From contig JAICUB010000024.1 of assembly GCA_025936045.1 (NCBI GenBank), forward strand, positions 1 to 64,000: 64,000 nucleotides of DNA, written 5' to 3'. Positions 50,202-58,693 of this stretch are shown one piece after another. Within the stretch, counting starts at the first letter, position 1, and each line of letters begins with the position of its first letter. This DNA is from Polyangiaceae bacterium (lineage in GTDB: Bacteria > Myxococcota_A > Polyangia > Polyangiales > Polyangiaceae). The notes under the pieces are model-generated. The model did no database searches. It worked only from the letters and a program-made list of their open reading frames with translations, and was not told the DNA's origin. The position numbers and the translations under genes are program-made.

Positions 50202-50573
50202 TCACTCTTCGGGCAACGGCGCGGGCGCACCGCTCTTCGCGGCGGGCACGACATCGACGCCGCCGTCCGGCTCCGCAATCTTCGTGGCGCCCTTGCCTTC
50301 ACCCGCCCTGCGCTTCGGATCGTAAGCCACGCCGTTCCGATCGATCTTCCAGCCGGGCGCCGGGTGCGCCGTGGTGCCCTGCTCCGCGAGCAAGTGTTGC
50401 GGCGACTTGTCGTCGGCGCCGACGACTCGGCCGTCGGAGGTTTGCGCGGGCGGGTGATGGTCGGTGCCCGGCGTCACCGCGCCGGTATCGCTCGGGCGCT
50501 CGCAGCTTGCGCCGACGAGCGCGCTGACGACGAGAACGACGCTGCGGAACACCAGTTTTTGCATGACGTTCAC
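50202..50573 (-). CDS. Small lipoprotein of unknown function
   Basis: The 123-residue product has a lipoprotein signal ending ALVGASC. A hydrophilic region follows with HHPPAQTSDGRVVGADDKSPQHLLAEQG and WKIDRNGVAYDPK. I do not recognise a family. The GTG at 50573 overlaps the stop of the upstream SDR gene (GTGA), so translation is probably coupled; an ATG three codons later is an alternative start. It is linked by operon to the SDR, but no common function is obvious. Confidence 0.7.
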   Translation of the reverse strand: MNVMQKLVFRSVVLVVSALVGASCERPSDTGAVTPGTDHHPPAQTSDGRVVGADDKSPQHLLAEQGTTAHPAPGWKIDRNGVAYDPKRRAGEGKGATKIAEPDGGVDVVPAAKSGAPAPLPEE

Positions 50574-51235
50574 CAGGGCAAGCGTTCACCGTTCGCGTGC
50601 CAAAAGCCGCCGCTCGTGTCGAGCGTGAGCTCGTCGAGCCGCGCGAGCAGACCGCGCGCCGCATCGAGCGGCATCACTTGGCCGTGCGCGCCGGTCATCT
50701 CCGTCCGCACCATGCCGGGGTGGAGAACCGCGACCGCGACGCCCGCGGGCCTCAAGTCGACGGCGAGCGATTTGCCCGCCATGTTGAGTGCGGCTTTGCT
50801 CATGCGGTAGCCGTACGCGCCGCCCGAGCCGTTGTCGTCGATCGAGCCCATGCGGCTCGTGATGAGCCCGACTTTGGAGCCCGGTGCGAGCCTTCCGCGG
50901 AGCGCGGCCGTGATGCGCAGCGGCGCGAGCGCGTTCACCTCGAACTGCCGCCGAATACTCGCTACGTCGAGCTCCGACAGCGACCCCGAGCGCTCGAGGA
51001 TGCCGGCGTTGTTGATGAGCAGCCCGATCTCCCGCACGCCCACGGCGGCGACGAGCGTCTCGATGCTGCGCTCGTCCGTCACGTCGATGCCGGCCTCGAT
51101 TTCGACACCCAGCGCTTCGAGCGCGGGCGAGCTCTTGCGACAGGTCGCCAGCACCGAGAACTCCCGCTGCTTCAAGAGGTCGGCCAAGGCGAGGCCGATG
51201 CCGCGGTTTGCTCCGGTCACCACTGCGAGCGCCAT
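50570..51235 (-). CDS. Short-chain dehydrogenase/reductase (SDR)
   Basis: The 221-residue product has the classical SDR motifs: TGANRGIG for NAD(P) binding at the N-terminus, LLINNAG in the middle and the active-site YRMSK (Tyr-x-x-x-Lys), preceded by a Ser-containing LITSRMGSI. The shape (Cys/Ala loop, HPGMVRTEM) is close to the C-factor/csgA-like subgroup of short SDRs, which is of interest in a myxobacterial setting, but assignment to C-signal is not justified by sequence alone. Substrate is unknown. ATG 51235 is chosen over GTG 51241. Confidence 0.92.
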   Translation of the reverse strand: MALAVVTGANRGIGLALADLLKQREFSVLATCRKSSPALEALGVEIEAGIDVTDERSIETLVAAVGVREIGLLINNAGILERSGSLSELDVASIRRQFEVNALAPLRITAALRGRLAPGSKVGLITSRMGSIDDNGSGGAYGYRMSKAALNMAGKSLAVDLRPAGVAVAVLHPGMVRTEMTGAHGQVMPLDAARGLLARLDELTLDTSGGFWHANGERLPW

Positions 51236-51409
51236 GAACACTAGCCATGGGTTCGCGCACGGACGAGCGCAACCCCTCCTCGGCGTGGCAACTTGAGACG
51301 CTCGGAATTTTTGGGTCCGCCTTCACCCCCGGCCCTGCACCTGCTGCCAGCACCTTCACGTCCACCCGCCGCACCCCCTTGGAACGCCGACTTCGAGGCC
51401 GGGTCTTAG

Positions 51410-51421
51410 TATGTATACATA
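51410..51421. promoter_or_regulatory. 12-bp AT-only-flanked palindrome upstream of the GH16 gene
   Basis: TATGTATACATA is a perfect palindrome in a short AT-rich patch (51407-51425), 82 bp before the GH16 GTG and 175 bp from the divergent SDR start. In DNA of this GC content such a patch is rare, so a regulator-binding site or promoter is plausible. Confidence 0.4.
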
Positions 51422-51502
51422 TATGGATCTTTCGCACAGAACCCGTGGCCGGGACCTCGGCGTGCTACCCTCGTCTTCCGTTCAGCGCGGAGAACTCGAA
51501 GC

Positions 51503-52774
51503 GTGAAGTTCGCGAGACGACCTGTGCGATGCGTGGCGATCTCGGTGTTGAGCGCAGGGGCGATCGCCGTCCTCGGCTGCGGCTCGCAAGCCGACGGGAC
51601 GACGGCGGGCGCCGCCGGTCACGGCGCCACGGGCAACGCCGGTACCGCCGCCGGCTTCGGCACGGGCGGCGCTGCGACGACAGGCATGGACACGGGCGGC
51701 CGCGCGAACGCAGGCGGCGGCACTGCGACGGCTAACGCCGGTTCCTCGACGTCGGCGGCGGGCGCGCGCGGCATGCCGAGCAGTGCGGGCGGGGCGAGCG
51801 GTGGCGCGCAAACCGGCAGCGGCGGAAGCGCGGCCGGCGGCGGAGTGAGCAACGACGGCGGACGCAACGCCGCAGGCGCCGCGACGGCCGGTCGCACGGG
51901 ACGCGGCGGGCGCGCGGGCACGGCGGGCGGCGCCGGCGGCAACGGAGCGCTGGGCGGCGGCGGTACGAGCGGCACGCCGAACAGCGGCGGTTCGGCGGGC
52001 GCCGCCGAGATCGACGTTCCGGACGGCTACAGCCTCGTGTGGCACGACGAGTTCGACGTCGACGGCCCGCCCGATCCCAAGAATTGGAAGTTCGAGTCCG
52101 GCTTCGTGCGCAACGAAGAAGACCAGTGGTACCAGACCGCCAACGCCAGCGTCGCGGACGGCTTACTCGTGATCGAAGCGCGCAAAGAGCGCGTCACGAA
52201 TCCGAATTACGAGGCCGGCAGCAGCGACTGGAAGACGAGCCGTCAATACGCCGAATACACCTCGTCGAGCATGAACACGAGCGGCCTTCAAAGCTTTCAA
52301 TACGGCCGCTTCGTAATGCGCGCGAAGATCCCCACGGTGAGCGGCATGTGGCCCGCGTGGTGGACGCTCGGCGTGAAGGGCGAATGGCCCTCGAACGGCG
52401 AAATCGACATCATGGAGTACTACCAAAACAAGGTGCTCGCGAACGTCGCCTGCGGCACGAGCACGGAGTGGCAAGCAAAGTGGGACTCCGCGAGCAAGTC
52501 ATTGTCGTCGCTCGGAGCGAACTGGTCGGACGATTTTCACGTCTGGCAGATGGACTGGGACGATCAGAACATCGTGCTTTCGCTCGACGGGCAGAGCATG
52601 AACACGAGCGCCCTCTCGAGCATGCTGAACGCCGACGGCTCGAGTCCGTTCAAGCAAAAGGCGTACATGCTCGTCAACCTCGCGCTCGGCGGGCAAAACG
52701 GCGGGAGCCTCGACGGCACGTCGTTCCCGCAGCGTTACGAGGTCGACTACGTGCGCGTGTTCCAGAAGAACTGA
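51503..52774 (+). CDS. GH16-family glucanase lipoprotein
   Basis: The 423-residue product starts at GTG 51503 and has a lipoprotein signal (AIAVLGC), a Gly/Ala/Thr linker of about 140 residues and a GH16 domain from about 175. The domain opens YSLVWHDEFDVDG and holds the active-site EIDIMEYY with nucleophile Glu300 and acid/base Glu305. Also seen are YGRFVMRAKIP, MWPAWWTLG and a YMLVNLALGGQNGG end typical of bacterial laminarinase-like members. It would hydrolyse beta-1,3(4)-glucans at the surface by a retaining mechanism. It ends 6 nt from the opposing gene. Confidence 0.94.
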   Translation: MKFARRPVRCVAISVLSAGAIAVLGCGSQADGTTAGAAGHGATGNAGTAAGFGTGGAATTGMDTGGRANAGGGTATANAGSSTSAAGARGMPSSAGGASGGAQTGSGGSAAGGGVSNDGGRNAAGAATAGRTGRGGRAGTAGGAGGNGALGGGGTSGTPNSGGSAGAAEIDVPDGYSLVWHDEFDVDGPPDPKNWKFESGFVRNEEDQWYQTANASVADGLLVIEARKERVTNPNYEAGSSDWKTSRQYAEYTSSSMNTSGLQSFQYGRFVMRAKIPTVSGMWPAWWTLGVKGEWPSNGEIDIMEYYQNKVLANVACGTSTEWQAKWDSASKSLSSLGANWSDDFHVWQMDWDDQNIVLSLDGQSMNTSALSSMLNADGSSPFKQKAYMLVNLALGGQNGGSLDGTSFPQRYEVDYVRVFQKN

Positions 52775-52780
52775 CGCGCG

Positions 52781-53650
52781 TCAGGGGCCGGGCGCGCCCG
52801 CCGCAATCCAGTTCGTGATTGTCGCGGTGTCCGCCGCCGAGAAGCAGGGGTTTTGCGTGCAGCCGCGCGGCATGATGAACGTGCCGCACTGGTGCTGCTC
52901 GAGCTCGAGCAGCGCGCTGTTCGCTGCGTCGCTCTTCGTGACGAGGTGATCGTTGCCGCACTGCGAGACGCCCGTACCGGTGAGCGTGCTGTAGAGCGTC
53001 GACAGGTTCGAATTCGTGAGCTTCGGATTCTGTCGGCCCCCGTGGCAGGAGGAGCTGCCGCACTGCGTTTGGACGATCGCGGCCACGGCCGTGAACGCGC
53101 TCGCGCCGCCGCTGCCGGTCATGCCGCCCGCGCCTTTTCCGCCGATGCCGCCGGAACCACCGCGGCCCGCGCCGCCGAGCGTCATGCCCGTCCCGGCGCC
53201 GCCGCCGAAAGGCTTGGCGCCGCCCGTGCCCGAGCCCGTGCCTGCATTACCGCCGGTACCGAAGCTACCTCCGCGGCCTGCGCCGCCAAAGGTCGAGCTC
53301 GTCCCGCTGACTCCGCCCGTGCCGAAGCCCGCGCCCGCGCTGCCGGCCGCGTTCATGCTGCCGCCGCCACCGCCCGTGGCTGCGCTGCCACCAGTGGCTC
53401 CGGTACCGCCCGTCGTGCCGCCGCTGCCGCCCGTCGACTTAGTGCCGCCGCTGCCGCCGGGCGCGGCAGGGCTGCCCGCACCCGGGTGACCTGCGATGAT
53501 GGCGCTGCTACCGCTCGAGCCACCGGCGTCGGGGAAGTCGAAGTCGGTCAACGGCTGTGGACCGCACGCCGCGAAAATAGCCCCAGCACTACAGGCGACT
53601 AAAATGAGCGCTTTTGACCGAACGAGAGAATTGCGGCTCACTATGGGCAT
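52781..53650 (-). CDS. Lipoprotein with cytochrome-c-like C-terminal domain
   Basis: The 289-residue product has a lipoprotein signal (AIFAAC) and a Gly/Thr/Ser linker of about 150 residues. A compact C-terminal domain starts FTAVAAIVQTQCGSSSCHGG. The C-x4-CH spacing differs from the canonical CxxCH. A later FIMPRGC and TITNWIAAGAP match planctomycete-type cytochrome c domains (Met ligand before a closing helix). Two further Cys could form a disulfide. Whether haem is bound with the longer Cys spacing is uncertain. Confidence 0.83.
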   Translation of the reverse strand: MPIVSRNSLVRSKALILVACSAGAIFAACGPQPLTDFDFPDAGGSSGSSAIIAGHPGAGSPAAPGGSGGTKSTGGSGGTTGGTGATGGSAATGGGGGSMNAAGSAGAGFGTGGVSGTSSTFGGAGRGGSFGTGGNAGTGSGTGGAKPFGGGAGTGMTLGGAGRGGSGGIGGKGAGGMTGSGGASAFTAVAAIVQTQCGSSSCHGGRQNPKLTNSNLSTLYSTLTGTGVSQCGNDHLVTKSDAANSALLELEQHQCGTFIMPRGCTQNPCFSAADTATITNWIAAGAPGP

Positions 53651-53878
53651 AAGTGATCTTCGAGGCCAAGCATCAGGCAGGTGTCGGAGGGAGCGCTAAA
53701 AAAGTGCCTGAGCACCTCATAACTTTGCGCTCCCACGTGAATCCGAACGGCTCGCTCTCAAACCGTGCACTGACGCGTAATTTTGCCGCTGCACCCCAAG
53801 ACGCACGCTGGCCCCGAGTCCTCTGGCGAGAGACGCGCGAGAGCCGTAGAATCGCTAGTCTCTACCCCGTCACGGCCA

Positions 53879-54493
53879 ATGAGCGCCACAACGAGCGCCG
53901 GTCCTCGCCCGGACACGACTACAGGCGACGTCGACGCGCCGGCTGAAGCCCCGTCAGCGCCAGCGCAGCCGCTCGCGCTCCGTCAGCTCGTGGCAGATCA
54001 CCTGGACTTCGTCTGGCGTTCGTTACGAAGGTTCGGCGTTCCACAAGCCGACGTCGACGACGCGGCGCAGCAGGTGTTCCTGATCGCGAACGACAAGCTT
54101 TCGCGCATTCACCCGGGTAGCGAACGCTCGTTTCTCGTCGGCGTCGCGACGCGCGTCGCGTCACACGTCCGGCGTTCGTATCATCGGCGTGAGGCGGCCG
54201 AACAACGCTTATCGGTCAACCCGCACGACGCCACGCCGGATCCAGAGCAGCTCGCGCAGCGGCTCGAGGCGCGCACGCTCCTCGACAAGGTCCTCGACGG
54301 CATGCCGGAGGACCTCCGAGCGGTCTTCGTGCTGTTCGAGCTGGAGGAGCTGTCCATCGATCAGACTGCCAGCCTCTTGATCCTACCTCGGGGTACAGTG
54401 GCGACGCGGCTCAGACGAGCACGTGAAGTCTTCCACGAGCAAGCAAAATTGGTGGGAGCGGGCATAGGTATGAAGAAGAAGTCGGAGCCATGA
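53879..54493 (+). CDS. ECF cassette C: RNA polymerase sigma factor (ECF)
   Basis: The 204-residue product has region 2 (VADHLDFVWRSLRRFGVPQADVDDAAQQVFLIANDKL, FLVGVATRVASHVRR) and region 4 (LDGMPEDLRAVFVLFELEELSIDQTASLLILPRGTVATRLRRARE). The match to the cassette A sigma factor runs through both domains (for example V-W-R-x-L-R-R-x-G-V-P and V-D-D-A-A-Q-x-V-F). ATG 53879 is the start; an open frame continues 32 codons upstream. A TAGAAT about 27 bp before the ATG could be a -10. The stop overlaps the next start (ATGA). Confidence 0.93.
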   Translation: MSATTSAGPRPDTTTGDVDAPAEAPSAPAQPLALRQLVADHLDFVWRSLRRFGVPQADVDDAAQQVFLIANDKLSRIHPGSERSFLVGVATRVASHVRRSYHRREAAEQRLSVNPHDATPDPEQLAQRLEARTLLDKVLDGMPEDLRAVFVLFELEELSIDQTASLLILPRGTVATRLRRAREVFHEQAKLVGAGIGMKKKSEP

Positions 54494-55221
54494 ACGATCC
54501 AGTGAGACTGCTCGAGGTCGGAGCCGACGAGTTCGAAGCCGAGTTGCTTCGGGCCGGGCGTTCCGACGTGATGCCGGCGCATAGCCGCAAGCAGATCCTC
54601 GCTGGAATCGGCATCGGCGGGCTTCTCACCGCCAGCACGGTGGCCACCGGTGTCCGGGCAGCCGCCAAGGGTTGGCTCACCACGGCAGGGGTCGGCACCG
54701 TCGGGGCGTTGGCTGTCTGGGCGGGCGTTCACACACTCAGTGCCGGCTCGAAACCGACGGCGGTCGCTCCGCATGTCGCCGTGCCGGCCGCCGTCCACCA
54801 GACTCCGGCCATGGAGCCGGTCGTCGCCCCGCCGGCGCCACCCGTCGCCGACACCATGAGCTCGGAGGCGGAATCCGTTCCTGCGACGAGCCCGGTGAGG
54901 TCCGCGCCGCGCGTCCCGGCCGGGACGGATCATTCGCTGGCCGCGGAGCTGTCGGTGATCGATCAGGCGCGCTCGGCACTCGCGAACCGCGACTACACGC
55001 AAACGTTGCGACTCCTGGACGACTATTCGCACCACTTCTCCAAGCATCGCCTCCGGAGTGAAGCGACGGTGCTCCGGATCGAAGCGCTGGCCGGGCGAGG
55101 CGATCGCGATGCTGCCACGCGCGTCGGTCGCGACTTCTTGCAGAGCCATTCGAACGGCCCGTACGCGCAGCGCGTCCGTTCCGTGATCGGGGACGCCGCG
55201 CCGAGCACGCGCGCGCAGTGA
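54490..55221 (+). CDS. ECF cassette C: single-span membrane protein with TPR-like C-terminus, probable anti-sigma factor
   Basis: The 243-residue product is coupled to the sigma gene by a 4-nt overlap. It has an acidic N-terminus (LLEVGADEFEAELLRAG), hydrophobic segments around residues 36-80 (KQILAGIGIGGLLTAS, TVGALAVWAGVH), a Pro-rich linker and a C-terminal helical repeat (VIDQARSALANRDYTQTLRLLDDYSHHF...VRSVIGDA). The C-terminal region aligns with that of 22207-23127 along its length. Sigma inhibition is inferred from position and topology. The stop overlaps the next start (GTGA). Confidence 0.82.
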   Translation: MNDPVRLLEVGADEFEAELLRAGRSDVMPAHSRKQILAGIGIGGLLTASTVATGVRAAAKGWLTTAGVGTVGALAVWAGVHTLSAGSKPTAVAPHVAVPAAVHQTPAMEPVVAPPAPPVADTMSSEAESVPATSPVRSAPRVPAGTDHSLAAELSVIDQARSALANRDYTQTLRLLDDYSHHFSKHRLRSEATVLRIEALAGRGDRDAATRVGRDFLQSHSNGPYAQRVRSVIGDAAPSTRAQ

Positions 55222-56273
55222 CGCGGGAGCGCGTGGTGTCGTCTTCGCTACGACGCTCCCTCGTGCGCACGGTAGCGGTCGGCCTCGCTCTCGGCGCGCT
55301 CGCCTGCGAGGAGGATTTCCCGCTGGGCTCCTGGAACGCTGCGCCGTCGCAAGCCATGCCGTCGGCGACCTCGACGGCCACCTCGACCGCAACGGGGACC
55401 ACCACCGCGACGAACCCGCCGCCGCCACCCCCGCCGCCGATCGCGTGCGCGGAGACCGGCACGCCCGGCGCGCTGAACACGCCCGGCATGTCCGTCGGGA
55501 CGACCACGCTCTCGACGGATTGGACCTGGCCGACACCCGTCGATTCCCTCGAGTGGGACCTCGTGATGGAGACCGATCCGGTGACGGACGGCTACTACTG
55601 GGCCCACCAGTTCTCCTTCGTCAACGGCCTCACCGCCTTCTTCGGTCTGCAGGCGCACGGCGGCTACATCGATCCCAACGCGACGGGACCGGGCTCACAG
55701 ACCGTCGACTTCACGAAGATGGCCGTTTACTGGATCGCCGGTCCTCCGAGCGACGCCGAGCTCGGGGACATCAACCAGCCCGGCATGGCCCGCAAGGCGG
55801 TCGTCACGCAGGGCAACGTGCAGTGGATGACGATCCACGCGAAGTTCGAGTGGACGGCGTGCGACCTTTATCACCTGCGGATCGGGAAGGATTCGACCGC
55901 CGACAACGGGGACGTCTGGTACGGCGCCTGGATCCTCGACCAGACGACCGACGTAGAGACGTTCATCGGCCGGATCCTCGTGCCGGCGGCCTGGGGACAA
56001 ATCTCCGCCCTCAGCACGACCATGACGACGCGTATCGACGGCGCTCAGACCGCGCCGCCCCTGACGAACTGCGGCGACCCGGAGCCTGCATCCGGCATCT
56101 TCGGCACGCCGACGGCCAACGACGGTCAGGTGACGCCGCTCCGTCATACCGATCGGTTCGCCGTGCCCGCACGCTGCGGCACCTCCCGCTTCACCGACCT
56201 CACGAACGCCGCGACCGGCCTCACGAGCGGCGTACGCCAGGAAATCGGCGTGCATCCCCTTTCGTCCCCGTAG
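55218..56273 (+). CDS. ECF cassette C: lipoprotein with Pro/Thr linker and unknown beta-rich domain
   Basis: The 351-residue product starts at GTG 55218, coupled to the upstream gene, and has a lipoprotein signal (LGALAC). A Thr/Ala-rich stretch with eight consecutive Pro leads to a domain of about 270 residues. The domain has WDLVMETDPVTDGYYWAHQF, FFGLQAHGGYID, RKAVVTQGNVQWMTIHAKFEW and VWYGAWILDQTT, which reads as a jelly-roll-like beta-sandwich. I do not recognise the family with confidence. By position it corresponds to the lipoproteins of cassettes A and B. Confidence 0.8.
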   Translation: MTRERVVSSSLRRSLVRTVAVGLALGALACEEDFPLGSWNAAPSQAMPSATSTATSTATGTTTATNPPPPPPPPIACAETGTPGALNTPGMSVGTTTLSTDWTWPTPVDSLEWDLVMETDPVTDGYYWAHQFSFVNGLTAFFGLQAHGGYIDPNATGPGSQTVDFTKMAVYWIAGPPSDAELGDINQPGMARKAVVTQGNVQWMTIHAKFEWTACDLYHLRIGKDSTADNGDVWYGAWILDQTTDVETFIGRILVPAAWGQISALSTTMTTRIDGAQTAPPLTNCGDPEPASGIFGTPTANDGQVTPLRHTDRFAVPARCGTSRFTDLTNAATGLTSGVRQEIGVHPLSSP

Positions 56274-56294
56274 CGCTTGCCGTATTCGCGGCGT

Positions 56295-57377
56295 TCACCA
56301 GAGCCGCGCGCCGAGGCGGAGCGCGCCGTTCGCCGCGGCGCTCGGCACCTTGAAGATATCGGTGTCGGGCTCGCGAAACACGTACGTCCAGCGCGTGATC
56401 GGCAAGACGGCGCTCACGTCGCCTTCGACGAACCAGGTCGTGCCGAGTGCTTGATGCAACCTGAGGCCGAGATCGAACGCGACCCACGCGCGACTCCGCG
56501 TCGAGGAATGCGGGAGGCCCGCGCCCCAGCCCGTCACGGCGCCGAGCTCGGCGCCGACGCACGGCGCGATGCCGGAGACATCCTGCCACGCGAGCACGAC
56601 CGAGCAGAGCGTCGGCGCCGCATAGACCAGCTGAAACGACGCCGAGCCCCCGCCCGTCGCGGGCGGCGTGGCGCCGACCACGTGCTTCGGCGAGCGCAAG
56701 AAGGTGAGCTCGACATCGATCGCCGAAATCGGATCGTCGGCGTGCGCGGCGCGCCATCCGAAGCTCGCCGAACCGCCGTACGCGATGCCCGGCGTGACGC
56801 CGCCCTCCAATGTCGGACCGAGCGACGCCGTCCAGGGGGCACGCGCCTCGAGACTGCTCGGCTCGGATGGCTCCGGCTGGGGCGCCACGTCGGCAGGCGG
56901 CTCGGGCGGTTTGGGCGGCTTGGGCGGCTCCGTTGATTTGTCGCCGGGCGCCGGCTCGGGAGTGGGAGCGAGCGACGCTTCCGGATCGATGGCGAGCGCG
57001 GTCGCGAGCGCGAGCACGGTCGCGACCTCGCCGCAGTCGGGACCCGCGACTTCGCGTGACTCGGTCGTGCCGTCGGCTTGCCGCACGACGAGGCTGCCTA
57101 CGAGCGAGCCGCCGTGCCGCGCGATGGTAACGACGAACGTGCGCGCGAAGTCACCGCTCGTCGCGAGGCGCGCGCTCGTGGTGCGACGAAAGACCTGCGT
57201 GTTGAAGTCGTCCGCGCTCGGACACCCCGCTTCGGCGTGGTACTCGATGCGGATCGGCTCAGTCGCGCCTGCCGCGAGCGCAGCGCGCGCGACGCACGCG
57301 ACGCCGCCCACGGCGAGCGCAGCGTGCGCGCGCGAAGCGAATCGTTTGCGCGGGCTTTGCTTCTCGTTCAACGCCAC
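56295..57377 (-). CDS. ECF cassette C: exported protein with Cys-pair N-domain and predicted outer-membrane barrel
   Basis: The product (about 360 residues) has a signal peptide ending ARAALA. An N-domain follows with IEYHAEAGCPSADDF, RTFVVTIARHGG and AGPDCGEVATVLALATALAIDP, clearly related to the domain in 20542-21546. A PEPPKPPKPPEPP bridge leads to about 220 strand-rich residues ending LRLGARLW. Trp instead of Phe at the C-terminus is acceptable for a barrel. It is convergent with the rest of cassette C (21-nt gap) rather than leading it, as in A and B. The start is uncertain: GTG 57377 or 57380. Confidence 0.75.
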   Translation of the reverse strand: MALNEKQSPRKRFASRAHAALAVGGVACVARAALAAGATEPIRIEYHAEAGCPSADDFNTQVFRRTTSARLATSGDFARTFVVTIARHGGSLVGSLVVRQADGTTESREVAGPDCGEVATVLALATALAIDPEASLAPTPEPAPGDKSTEPPKPPKPPEPPADVAPQPEPSEPSSLEARAPWTASLGPTLEGGVTPGIAYGGSASFGWRAAHADDPISAIDVELTFLRSPKHVVGATPPATGGGSASFQLVYAAPTLCSVVLAWQDVSGIAPCVGAELGAVTGWGAGLPHSSTRSRAWVAFDLGLRLHQALGTTWFVEGDVSAVLPITRWTYVFREPDTDIFKVPSAAANGALRLGARLW

Positions 57378-57589
57378 CACGACACGAGCCGCGCGCGATC
57401 GGGCGCAGCGAATGGACCCGCTGCCCGCGACGATACTATCCTTGAGACGAGTTCGGCGGGATTGGAAGCCGCAAGCGCGGCGGGACCGTTCATGCAAGAA
57501 TTTTCCGGTTATACGTCGATTTGCGCGGAGCCGACCTTTGCCCCAAGTAATTCCCCGAGCCCCCGCGTTCATGTCGACCGAGACCCCCA

Positions 57590-58693
57590 ATGAGCACGAA
57601 CCCACCGCCGCATCAGCTCGATCGCGCCCTCCAGCGTGACCGCTTCCGGCGCGTGCTCACGGGCAGCGCGGTCGTCGTCGTCATCATGCTGCTCGACGCG
57701 GTCGCGCGGTTCCTGGTGGTGCCGACGGGCGCACGCACGGCATCCTACGTGTTTCTCTGGGGGCTCGAGGTCCCCGTCACGCTCGGCCTGTTGAGCGTGG
57801 GGTATCGCTTCACGCAGCGCCGCCGTTTCGGCGCCTCCGGGACGCTGCTCACGACGGTCGCCGTCGCGGGCGTGAGCGGCGTGCTCTTCGGAGTCGCGCT
57901 GTCGCTTTTGGCTCGGCACTACCCCGCGTTCCGGCACCCCGAACGGGCGCCGTCCGTGCTCCGCGGCATCGCGTTCGGCCTGATGTTCGGCCAGCTCCAT
58001 GCCGGACTCTGGGCGATGGCGTTCGTGTACCCGTTCGCCGCGGAAGACGCGCGGCTCCGCGCCATCGAGGCCGAGCGCCTGCGCTCTGCCGTGGAGGCGG
58101 CGCAGCTCCGGGCACACCTCGAGCCGCACTTCCTCTTGAACACGTTGAACGCGATCGCGGGGCTCGTCACGGAGGATCCGCGCGAGGCGCGCCGCCTCAT
58201 CGGCTGTCTCGGTGACCTCTTGCGTGACGCCGCGCGACCAGGCAACGAGCTCCAGACCGTGGACAAGGAGCTCGAGTGGCTCGACCGCTACGTCGCGATC
58301 CTGCACGCGCGGCACCGCGACGCCCTGCGGTTCCGCTGGGAAATCTCGCCGGAAGCCCGCGCCGCTCTGTTACCGCGGCTCCTGCTTCAGCCGCTCGTGG
58401 AGAACGCGGTAAAACACGGAGCGCTCAAGCGCGCCGAGGGCGGCGAGGTCGTCGTGCGCATCGAGCTCGTGCGCGGCGCCGCAGGCGACTCGCGCATCGT
58501 GTGCACGGTGGAAGACAACGGACCCGGGCTCGGCGAGCCGCGCTCCGGCGCGATCGGCCTCCACGTCGTGCGCCGCCGGCTCGAGCTCAATCACCCGGGC
58601 GCGGCGCTCCGCCTGGAGTCTTCGGAACACGGCACGCGCTCGATCGTCGACCTGCCGCTCCTCCGCGCCGCGCCGCTCGAGGCCACGCGGTGA
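57590..58693 (+). CDS. LytS/YpdA-type sensor histidine kinase
   Basis: The 367-residue product has four hydrophobic segments in the first 150 residues, then the His_kinase-family H-box LRAHLEPHFLLNTLNAI with His180. The N-box QPLVENAVKHGA and the ATP-lid region VEDNGPGLGE follow. It would autophosphorylate on sensing an unknown membrane or cytoplasmic signal and act on the LytTR regulator encoded next, whose start overlaps its stop (GTGA). ATG 57590 is the start. The region 57378-57589 between this gene and the divergent cassette C gene presumably holds its promoter. Confidence 0.93.
   Translation: MSTNPPPHQLDRALQRDRFRRVLTGSAVVVVIMLLDAVARFLVVPTGARTASYVFLWGLEVPVTLGLLSVGYRFTQRRRFGASGTLLTTVAVAGVSGVLFGVALSLLARHYPAFRHPERAPSVLRGIAFGLMFGQLHAGLWAMAFVYPFAAEDARLRAIEAERLRSAVEAAQLRAHLEPHFLLNTLNAIAGLVTEDPREARRLIGCLGDLLRDAARPGNELQTVDKELEWLDRYVAILHARHRDALRFRWEISPEARAALLPRLLLQPLVENAVKHGALKRAEGGEVVVRIELVRGAAGDSRIVCTVEDNGPGLGEPRSGAIGLHVVRRRLELNHPGAALRLESSEHGTRSIVDLPLLRAAPLEATR

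Noticed and set aside
50570..51235. Naming the SDR as the developmental C-signal protein CsgA
   Set aside because: Only general short-SDR motifs are visible; many paralogues share them and nothing nearby supports the role.
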